From a virus: 22,961 nt of DNA. Of the stretch, positions 1 to 6,862 are shown piece after piece (position 1 is the stretch's first letter; each line of letters begins with the position of its first letter). A program made the translations under genes and the position numbers. Where the stretch lies: IMG/VR virus record IMGVR_UViG_3300025646_000403, positions 1 through 22,961 of that record; one strand, written 5' to 3'. The notes under the pieces were generated by a model. The model was not told the DNA's origin. It searched no databases and saw only the letters and a list, made by a program, of their open reading frames with translations.

Positions 1-950
1 GTATCAATAAAATTACTCAATCTGTTGGTTTAGGTTCGATTAGTAATCCTTTTGGTCAATCGAGTATTTCTTTTGGTGGTAATTCTTCTGCATCACAAGC
101 TGTTTTTGATAATAAGTTAAAAGCAATTACAGGTGGCGGTTTGAATTTTTTGAGAACAACAAAACTTACGTCAGACGCAATTGCTCTGTATATGCCAGAC
201 ACTCTTTTGTATTCTCATAGTCAAACTTATGATCAACTTTCATTGGGTGGTGAATTACTTGGTCAAATCGCAGCCGCAGGTAGTTCTGCAATCGAAAAGG
301 CAATAGAATCTGGTGATGCAAAAAGTGTTGGTGGTATTTTAAAAGGTGCAGCAGAAGGAGGAATGGCTGCTGGAAAATCTGCTGCTTTGTATGCTGGATC
401 TCAAATTAGCGCATCAGTTGGTGGTCAAACTGGCCAAGCTGCATTTGCCGCCCTTGCTGGTGCAGTTACAAATCCAATGTTAGAAATGATTTATCGTTCT
501 CCAAACTTTAGAACATTTCAATTTGATTTTATGTTTTATCCAAGAGATGAAAAAGAAGCTTTTGAAGTTCAAAGAATCGTTGAGAGATTTAGATTTCATC
601 AAGCACCTGAACTTTTAGAAGGTTCTAGAGGTTTTTTAGTTCCACCTTCTGAATTCGATATTCGATTTTATTATGGTGGAAATCTCAACCCAAACATTCC
701 TAGTATTGCAACTTGTATCCTTACAACTATTGATTTGAATTATGCTCCAAATGGTTTTGCAACTTATGAAGTTCCTGGTGAAAACGGACCAAAACTTGGT
801 CGAACTGGTATGCCGGTTGCAATGCAAATGACACTTCAATTTCAAGAGGTCACTTATCTCACTAAATCTGATTTTACTTCATCGGATGAGTTTGATCAAA
901 AATCAAGTTTACAGAGAGCTGAGTCCAGAGATCCAACTAATATACCATAA
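1..950 (+). CDS. Baseplate tail-tube cap/initiator, gp48/gp54-like (5' partial)
   Basis: The reading frame is open from position 3 to the TAA at 948-950, so the gene begins before the window. The TTG at 141 is internal and should not be taken as the start. About 315 codons are visible. The C-terminal half looks like the tail-tube fold shared by T4 gp48, gp54 and gp19: NPMLEMIYRSPNFRTFQF, then FRFHQAPE, a PSEFDIRF strand, 'ATCILTTIDLNYAPNG' and a final MQMTLQFQEV strand. In T4 these proteins sit on top of the hub and start polymerisation of the tail tube. The preceding Gly/Ala-rich helix-like stretch (residues near DNA 290-470) is less typical. The next gene, gp53, starts two bases after the stop. 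Gp48 is favoured over gp54 only by position next to gp53 and the hub genes; gp54 remains possible. Confidence 0.68.
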   Translation, partial: INKITQSVGLGSISNPFGQSSISFGGNSSASQAVFDNKLKAITGGGLNFLRTTKLTSDAIALYMPDTLLYSHSQTYDQLSLGGELLGQIAAAGSSAIEKAIESGDAKSVGGILKGAAEGGMAAGKSAALYAGSQISASVGGQTGQAAFAALAGAVTNPMLEMIYRSPNFRTFQFDFMFYPRDEKEAFEVQRIVERFRFHQAPELLEGSRGFLVPPSEFDIRFYYGGNLNPNIPSIATCILTTIDLNYAPNGFATYEVPGENGPKLGRTGMPVAMQMTLQFQEVTYLTKSDFTSSDEFDQKSSLQRAESRDPTNIP

Positions 951-952
951 CT

Positions 953-1603
953 ATGGCTAAATTTTTCAACTATTATCCTAAAACTTTTTACACAAATGAC
1001 AATAAACCAAAAGGTTTAGATACTGTCACAAATATTATTTCTCGTTTTGCTTTTGAAGATTCTTTAAAACAAAACTCTGCTGCATTCTACAAATACAATA
1101 TTCAAGATAGTGATACACCAGAAATCATTGCTCATAAGTATTATGGTAATGTAGAAAGACATTGGATGGTTTTATTGTTCAATGATATAATTGACCCACA
1201 ATGGGACTGGCCACTTACAGAAAGAAATCTTGTTAAGTATGTTGATGAAAAATATTCTGCAAATGGTGCAGCAAATACTACTGTTCAAACTGGCATACAA
1301 TGGGCTTTAAGTTCTAGTAATGTTCAAGCATACTATAAAGTAATTACAAGAACCTCTGCTGACGGTAGTGTAATCACAGAAAAACTTGAAGTCGATGCGA
1401 ACACATATGCAAATATTTCTCAAACAACAGCAACTTATACTCTACAAAATGGCACACAAGTAACTGAGAGAATATCTAAATCAACAAGAAGTTACTTTGA
1501 ATATGAAACAGAAATAAATGATGCCAAAAGAGAAATTACTTTACTAAAGAAAGAATTTGCGCCGGCCGTAGAGAAAGAATTTAAGAAAACGATTAGTTCA
1601 TGA
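953..1603 (+). CDS. gp53: Baseplate wedge protein gp53
   Basis: This 216-residue protein resembles T4 gp53, which is of similar length and clamps neighbouring wedges together around the hub. The N-terminus has the family's aromatic FFNYYP start. Residues about 47-88 form a LysM-like segment, with YNIQDSDTPEIIAHKYYGN followed by HWMVLLFNDIIDPQWDWPL, which is the most recognisable part of the family. The C-terminal 80 residues are charged and probably helical or extended. The ATG at 953 is only two bases after the upstream stop and has no clear Shine-Dalgarno, so translational coupling is likely. The stop overlaps the hub gene start by four bases (ATGA at 1600). Confidence 0.85.
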   Translation: MAKFFNYYPKTFYTNDNKPKGLDTVTNIISRFAFEDSLKQNSAAFYKYNIQDSDTPEIIAHKYYGNVERHWMVLLFNDIIDPQWDWPLTERNLVKYVDEKYSANGAANTTVQTGIQWALSSSNVQAYYKVITRTSADGSVITEKLEVDANTYANISQTTATYTLQNGTQVTERISKSTRSYFEYETEINDAKREITLLKKEFAPAVEKEFKKTISS

Positions 1604-2937
1604 CGATTGAGGTACAAAAATCAACCCAGTTTAAAATTAATGAACTGGTCATTGTCACTAAAGGTGGGCCAATTGATATATCTACCATTTATGAAGAAAT
1701 CAATATCTTTGATTCTTTGTTCTCACCTGTCATTAGTGGTAATATTTTAATTCGTGATTCGGTTGGACTTTCTGGCCGTTTAATATTTGATGGATCAGAA
1801 TCTTTATTGATCGATATTGCAAAAGACAAAAATAGTGATGTTGCATCATATAAGAGGTCGTTTCGAATTTATAAACAATCAAATCGAACAAACGAAGGTA
1901 TGAATAGTGAGATGTATATTTTAAACTTTGTTGCTGATGAATTAATTTTTTCGGATCAACAAAGAGTTAATCAGGCTTATGAAAATGTATACTCACAAAT
2001 TGTAGGTAGAATTCTTGAAAATTATTTGAAAGTGCCAAAAAAAGACCTCAAAGGTTTTTTTCAAGAAACATTTGGTATTAAAAAAATTGTCATACCAAAT
2101 TTAAGACCTTTTGAAGCAATCGATTGGTGTGCTAAAAGAGCTGTAGATAACCAAAATTCTCCAAATTTTCTTTTCTATCAAAACATCGCTGGTTATAACT
2201 TTGTTTCTCTTTCTGGTCTTTTGATAAAAGAAGATATTTTAGAAATTAAATTTGAAGCTAAAAATTTAAGTGGTTCTGATGCTTTTTCTGAAATTTCTAC
2301 TGCTCGAAGTTTTGAAGTTGTCACACAAAACGACATGATAGAAAAGACACGTTCTGGTGTCAATGCTGGTCGTTTTATTGGTTTTGATCCAATTACAAGA
2401 ACAATAAACTCAAAGACAGTTAGTTTTGCTGATCATTATACATCAATGAAACATGGTAATAAAAATCCAAACTTTTCTGTTATTCAAAACAGAGCAGGTG
2501 AAACAAACGAAAATACATTTGATGCCAGAAAATCTGTAAGTATATTTGGTACGAATCGTCAATTTAGTAATTACATTAAACGCCGAGATCCTAGTTCACT
2601 TTCAAAAATTGATGACAGAGAAAATTATTTGTTTCAGAGAAAAGCCATCTTTGCAAACCTTATGTCGAAAAGAGTTAAAGTCACGATGCCTGGAAATTTT
2701 CAACTGAGTTCAGGATTTAATGTGACGGTAAATGCACCATTTTTTGGTATGAAAGAACCAGGTTCGGATAATGACGATGTGAGTTTAAGTGGTAAATACA
2801 TTATCGTTGGATCACGACATGTTATTGGATATGATAAACACGAAACGATTATTGAAGTTGCAACCACATCAACAGACAATGATGTAATACCTTCTTCAAA
2901 TCCAGATCAAACAAGTCAGGTTTTAGCATATGGTTGA
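1600..2937 (+). CDS. gp27: Baseplate central hub protein, gp27-like
   Basis: This 445-residue protein sits directly upstream of the gp5-like spike gene, as a gp27-type hub should. The N-terminal strands (YEEINIFDSLFSPVISGNI, RDSVGLSGRL) and the region around residues 95-190 (FVADELIFSDQQRVNQAY, then LRPFEAIDWCAKRAV) resemble T4-like hub proteins. T4 gp27 forms a trimeric torus that connects the tail tube to the gp5 needle. The C-terminal 60 residues form a beta domain (FFGMKEPGS to HETIIEVATTSTD) that adapts the trimer to the spike. It is somewhat longer than T4 gp27 (391 residues). The start overlaps the gp53 stop, and the stop overlaps the next gene by eight bases (ATG at 2930, TGA at 2935-2937), so translation is almost certainly coupled. 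Recognition rests on pattern and position rather than on an alignment. Confidence 0.7.
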   Translation: MTIEVQKSTQFKINELVIVTKGGPIDISTIYEEINIFDSLFSPVISGNILIRDSVGLSGRLIFDGSESLLIDIAKDKNSDVASYKRSFRIYKQSNRTNEGMNSEMYILNFVADELIFSDQQRVNQAYENVYSQIVGRILENYLKVPKKDLKGFFQETFGIKKIVIPNLRPFEAIDWCAKRAVDNQNSPNFLFYQNIAGYNFVSLSGLLIKEDILEIKFEAKNLSGSDAFSEISTARSFEVVTQNDMIEKTRSGVNAGRFIGFDPITRTINSKTVSFADHYTSMKHGNKNPNFSVIQNRAGETNENTFDARKSVSIFGTNRQFSNYIKRRDPSSLSKIDDRENYLFQRKAIFANLMSKRVKVTMPGNFQLSSGFNVTVNAPFFGMKEPGSDNDDVSLSGKYIIVGSRHVIGYDKHETIIEVATTSTDNDVIPSSNPDQTSQVLAYG

Positions 2938-4075
2938 TGATGAAAATAAAGATTTTGCAGGTAAAAATGGATTTACTTGGTGGGTTGGTGTTGTAGAAGA
3001 TCGACAAGACCCACTTAAACTTGGCCGTTGTCGAGTGAGATGTGTTGGTTGGCACGCTGAAGATAAAGTTCTTTTACCAACAGAATTTCTTCCTTGGGCA
3101 ATGCCATCGATGCCATTGAATAATTCAAATGCATACACCGCAAAAGAAGGTGATATGGTCTTTGGATTTTTCGTAGATGGTGAAAATGCACAAGAACCTG
3201 TCATGGTCGGTGTAATACCTGGCATACCATTAAAAGCACCAAATCGACAAGAAGCATTTACAGACAATCGAAGTGATACTTTACTCAGAGTATCACCAAG
3301 AAGACCTGCAAACAAAGTATACCATGCAAATGGTTATGGTATTGTTCTTGTTGAAACTGAAACGGCTGGCTTATATCCAAATCGACTAGACGAACCATCA
3401 ACACCAAGATTGGCTAGGAATGATGAAGAAACAATACAATCAACTTTCATACAAGAAAGAAGAAATACTCGAATAGCTGGTGTTCCATCATTTAACAATA
3501 TTATCTATAATACTTGGGATGAACCACGAACATCATACAACGCACAGTATCCATACAATAATGCAATTGAAACTGAATCTGGTCACATCATGGAGTTCGA
3601 TGATACTTTTGGATCTGAAAGAATTCACATTGCACATCGAAACAGTTCGTTTATAGAATGGATGCCAGACGGAACAAAAGTAGAAAAAGTTACAAAGAAC
3701 AATTACTCAATTATACTTAAAGACGATCATTTATATGTGATGGGTAATGTTCATGTAACAGTTCAAGGTAATACAGAAATCTATGTTCAAGAAAATGCAT
3801 ATGTAAGAGTTGATAAAAATCTTCGTGCAAACGTAGGTCAAAATGTATATCTTGGTGTCAATGGTTATGTGAGTGCAAATGTGATTGGTAATTTTGATGC
3901 TCAGATTAATGGAAATGCTCAAGCCAATGTTGTGGGTCATGTGGCTTTACATTCTGGTGGTAGTATGTCAATTGGTGTTGATGGTAATTTTACTCATTAT
4001 GTCAAAGGAACATACACCGTTGAATCTCTTGGTAATATGGTCATCAAAGCACCAAGAATAGATTTGAATCCATAA
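2930..4075 (+). CDS. gp5: Baseplate spike/needle protein, gp5-like, without lysozyme domain
   Basis: This 381-residue protein has an N-terminal OB-fold (residues about 10-105: WWVGVVEDRQDPLKLGRCRVRCVGW, then EGDMVFGFFVDG and VMVGVIPG), the domain by which gp5/VgrG spikes bind the hub. Residues about 255-375 form a repetitive beta-helix of short VxGN-type strands (VHVTVQGNTEIYVQENAY, VGHVALHSGGSMSIGVDGN), matching the triple-stranded needle that pierces the outer membrane. T4 gp5 carries a lysozyme domain between these parts. Here the middle (about 110-230) has no lysozyme-like motif I can see and is too short for one plus linkers. Peptidoglycan digestion must therefore be dispensable or supplied by another protein. 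The gene overlaps the hub gene by eight bases and is followed by the PAAR tip through a TAATG junction. Confidence 0.83.
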   Translation: MVDDENKDFAGKNGFTWWVGVVEDRQDPLKLGRCRVRCVGWHAEDKVLLPTEFLPWAMPSMPLNNSNAYTAKEGDMVFGFFVDGENAQEPVMVGVIPGIPLKAPNRQEAFTDNRSDTLLRVSPRRPANKVYHANGYGIVLVETETAGLYPNRLDEPSTPRLARNDEETIQSTFIQERRNTRIAGVPSFNNIIYNTWDEPRTSYNAQYPYNNAIETESGHIMEFDDTFGSERIHIAHRNSSFIEWMPDGTKVEKVTKNNYSIILKDDHLYVMGNVHVTVQGNTEIYVQENAYVRVDKNLRANVGQNVYLGVNGYVSANVIGNFDAQINGNAQANVVGHVALHSGGSMSIGVDGNFTHYVKGTYTVESLGNMVIKAPRIDLNP

Positions 4076-4368
4076 TGTCAAACGCTGCCCATCGAAACAC
4101 AGATTCTAGAGCTTGTGGTGCTTCTACTGTGACAGCCCAATCAAAAAATGTTTATGTAAATGGTCTTTTATGGTCTATCAATGGTGATCCAAACAGTCAT
4201 GGCGACGGAAATTTGAGTGCGGCCACTAAAAATGTTTTTATTGGAGGTGTTGCTGTTGTCAATGTGGGTGACTCAGCATCAGCTGACGGTCTTTGTGTTC
4301 CTTTAGGAGGCTCTCATTGTGCTCCCTCTGCAACTGGTGGTTCTTCTGATGTTTTTGTTGGAGATTGA
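4075..4368 (+). CDS. PAAR-motif spike tip protein, gp5.4-like
   Basis: This 97-residue protein fits the PAAR family by size, by position immediately after the spike gene, and by pattern: short beta strands with glycine turns (NVYVNGLLWSINGD, NVFIGGVAVVNVGD) and histidines and cysteines spread along the chain. PAAR proteins such as T4 gp5.4 form a sharp cone on the needle tip and hold one metal ion through three His and one Cys. Candidate ligands here are H6, C14, H42, H81 and C82, with C74 as an alternative; the exact set cannot be assigned by eye. The ATG shares its A with the TAA of the spike gene, which keeps production coupled to the needle it caps. Confidence 0.8.
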   Translation: MSNAAHRNTDSRACGASTVTAQSKNVYVNGLLWSINGDPNSHGDGNLSAATKNVFIGGVAVVNVGDSASADGLCVPLGGSHCAPSATGGSSDVFVGD

Positions 4369-4376
4369 GATAAATA
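4369..4376 (+). promoter_or_regulatory. Putative T4-like late promoter octamer (GATAAATA) before gp25
   Basis: The octamer matches the NATAAATA late promoter pattern described for T4-like cyanophages (T4 consensus TATAAATA). It begins directly after the TGA of the PAAR gene. It lies only four bases before the gp25 ATG, so a transcript starting at the usual distance would be leaderless or begin inside the gp25 start codon. It may instead serve downstream genes, or be chance in AT-rich DNA. Confidence 0.4.
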
Positions 4377-4380
4377 AAAC

Positions 4381-4803
4381 ATGGCAACTACAACTACACT
4401 TGTTTCGGTCGATGTACCCACACTAAGATCCTTTCGTGACTTAGACCTGAACTTCACAAATCACCCTATTCGAAAAGATGTAACTACGTTTTCGAATGAA
4501 TATGCAATCATCAATTCAGTAAAAAACTTAATTTTTACTCAACATTTCGAAAGACCATTTCAACCAGAACTTGGTAGCAATCTTCGCAGAATGTTGTTCG
4601 AACCAGTCGATTCGATTACAGCAGCACAGATTGAAAGAGAAATTACAGAGGTTGTGAGTAACTTTGAGCCTAGAGCCAACATATCAAAAGTCGTTGCAAA
4701 ACCAAGTCCAGATCAAAATAGATATGATGTTGAAGTTGAGTTTTTTCTTGTTAACAATCCAAATCCAGTTTCAATAAACTTCTTTTTAGAACGAATTAGA
4801 TAA
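4381..4803 (+). CDS. gp25: Baseplate wedge protein gp25
   Basis: This 140-residue protein has the gp25/TssE-type fold signature: FSNEYAIINSVKNLIFT, then PFQPELGSNLRRMLFEPVD, a long helix (ITAAQIEREITEVVSNF) and the family's conserved EPR motif at residues 96-98, followed by beta strands. Gp25 joins the wedge core to the inner baseplate and is the initiation point for the contractile sheath; the EPR motif is known to be needed for assembly in this family. Length matches T4 gp25 (132 residues). It is 12 bases after the PAAR gene with no clear Shine-Dalgarno, and one base separates it from gp6. Confidence 0.92.
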   Translation: MATTTTLVSVDVPTLRSFRDLDLNFTNHPIRKDVTTFSNEYAIINSVKNLIFTQHFERPFQPELGSNLRRMLFEPVDSITAAQIEREITEVVSNFEPRANISKVVAKPSPDQNRYDVEVEFFLVNNPNPVSINFFLERIR

Positions 4804-4804
4804 A

Positions 4805-6862
4805 ATGGCAGATAGATTACGAGTCACAGAACTTGATTTTGACACAATCAAGAACAATTTAAAAAGTTTTTTGCAACAACAAAGTCAATTTACTGACTAT
4901 GACTTTGATGGTTCAGGTTTAAGTGTTTTGTTGGATGTGTTGGCTTACAATACACACTATAATGCCTACTATCTGAACATGGTTGCAAATGAGGCTTTTC
5001 TTGATACGGCTTTGTTGCGAGATTCGGTTGTTTCTCATGCCAAATCTTTTGGTTATACACCATACTCACAAAAATCTCCTATTGCAACAATCAAATTTAC
5101 TGCCAATTCAAGTTCTTCTGATGCTTCAACATTGACAATACCAGAAGGATATTCTTTCCTCGCAAATCAAATTGATGGTGTTGCATATAATTTTGTTGTT
5201 CTCGATGACACGACTGTTACGAAAGCCAATAGTCAATTTGTTTTTGAAAAATTAAACATTTATGAAGGTCAATTGGTAACTTACAATTTTTCACATTCTG
5301 AACAAACAAATCCAAAACAAGTTTTTACTTTGCCTGATTCAGGAGTTGATACGACAACAATTAAAGTATCTGTTACAGAATCTTCATCAAATAGTGCAAC
5401 AACAACGTATTCTCGATTTACTGAACTTTTAGATGTGAGTTCTACCTCTGAAGTTTTCTTTTTACAAGAAGGTCGAAATGGCCTGTTTCAAATTTATTTC
5501 GGTCAAGACATTATTGGTAAAAAGATTCCAGATGGTGCTGTTGTTTCTGTTACATATCTTGTTTCAAATGGAACTGCTGCTCAAAAAGCAAATGGATTTG
5601 TTGCAAGGCAAGCACTTACTGATACTTTAGGAGAATCAATTACTGATTTTACAGTCGATGTTGTTGACAATGCAGCTGGTGGTGCTTTAAGAGAATCGGT
5701 TGACGAAATTAAATTTTCTGCACCACTTCAGTATGTAACACAGAACCGATTGGTCACAAAGAAAGATTATGAATCATATATTCGTAGAAATTACCCAAGC
5801 ATCGATTCTCTTTCAATTTGGGGCGGAGAAGATGAAGATCCACCAATTTATGGTAAAGTTTTAATTTCTTTAAAACCAAAAACAAATTATTATATTTCTG
5901 ATACAGAAAAACAAAGAATCATTGATGAAATCATAAAACCAAAAGCAATTCTTTCAATTGACGCTGAGATTCGTGATCCAGAATTTTTGTATATTCTCTT
6001 AGATACGAGTATTAAATACGATCCGAAAAAGACAACGGCATCAATAACAACATTACAAAATCAGATAAGAAATGCTATTCTTCTTTATCGAAACACAAAT
6101 CTAAACAAGTTTAATAGCACGTTCTCATTGTCAAGATTGCAAGATGCAATTGATGGTGTTGATACAAATGCAATTGTTGGTTCAGAAACGGCTGTTCGTT
6201 TGCAGAGAAGAATTACACCTACATTGAGCACCGCAACGAACTATACAATTAATTTTAATGTACCACTTCATCGTGGAACGGTTACAAACAAACTTACATC
6301 ATCTCAGTTTAGAACTGCTGATGCAACAGGTGTAATTCGAACAGCTTTGATTGAAGAAGTGCCACAATCATTTACTGGTATCGCATCAATTGAAGTTTTG
6401 AATTCTGGTTATGGATATACATCGGCAATAGTTACAATTTCTGGTGATGGTATTGGTGCAACGGCCGAAGCTGTAATTCAAAGTGGACGTATTATATCGA
6501 TTCGAATGACAAATCGTGGTGCTGACTATTCACGAGCAACCGTTACAATTACGGGTAATGGATTTTCAGCATCTGCAAATCCTGTCATTGATTCGAGAGT
6601 TGGTACTCTGCGTGTAATTTACTTTGACGTAAATGCTAATCGACAAATTATCAATAACAATGTTGGTACAATTAACTATGATACTGGTGTCGTTGAAATT
6701 AATGACTTGAATATTCTCTCTGTTCTTACCGCAGATCGTCTTTTGTATTTTAGTATTGAAGCAGAAGAAACAATTATTGAGTCAACAAGAAACACAATTC
6801 TTACGATTGATGAAACAGATACCGCTTCAATTATAACACAGATTGAATCCATAAGAACTTAA
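4805..6862 (+). CDS. gp6: Baseplate wedge protein gp6
   Basis: This 685-residue protein is close in length to T4 gp6 (660). The N-terminus is diagnostic: DYDFDGSGLSVLLDVLAYNTHYNAYYLNMVANEAFLDTALLRDSVVSHAKSFGYTP is the gp6/gpJ-type helical core that dimerises into the ring of the baseplate. The middle has VTKKDYESYIRRNYPSIDSLSIWGGEDEDPP, also typical of the family. Residues about 525-600 hold two back-to-back GSGY-type repeats (LNSGYGYTSAIVTISGDG and MTNRGADYSRATVTITGNG) that look like an added beta module, described among the findings. The stop and the next start overlap as TAATG. Confidence 0.92.
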   Translation: MADRLRVTELDFDTIKNNLKSFLQQQSQFTDYDFDGSGLSVLLDVLAYNTHYNAYYLNMVANEAFLDTALLRDSVVSHAKSFGYTPYSQKSPIATIKFTANSSSSDASTLTIPEGYSFLANQIDGVAYNFVVLDDTTVTKANSQFVFEKLNIYEGQLVTYNFSHSEQTNPKQVFTLPDSGVDTTTIKVSVTESSSNSATTTYSRFTELLDVSSTSEVFFLQEGRNGLFQIYFGQDIIGKKIPDGAVVSVTYLVSNGTAAQKANGFVARQALTDTLGESITDFTVDVVDNAAGGALRESVDEIKFSAPLQYVTQNRLVTKKDYESYIRRNYPSIDSLSIWGGEDEDPPIYGKVLISLKPKTNYYISDTEKQRIIDEIIKPKAILSIDAEIRDPEFLYILLDTSIKYDPKKTTASITTLQNQIRNAILLYRNTNLNKFNSTFSLSRLQDAIDGVDTNAIVGSETAVRLQRRITPTLSTATNYTINFNVPLHRGTVTNKLTSSQFRTADATGVIRTALIEEVPQSFTGIASIEVLNSGYGYTSAIVTISGDGIGATAEAVIQSGRIISIRMTNRGADYSRATVTITGNGFSASANPVIDSRVGTLRVIYFDVNANRQIINNNVGTINYDTGVVEINDLNILSVLTADRLLYFSIEAEETIIESTRNTILTIDETDTASIITQIESIRT

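Noticed and set aside
141-143. TTG at 141 as the start of the first gene
   Set aside because: The frame is open to the left edge of the window without a stop and the upstream residues look like protein of the same composition, so the gene is cut rather than started here.
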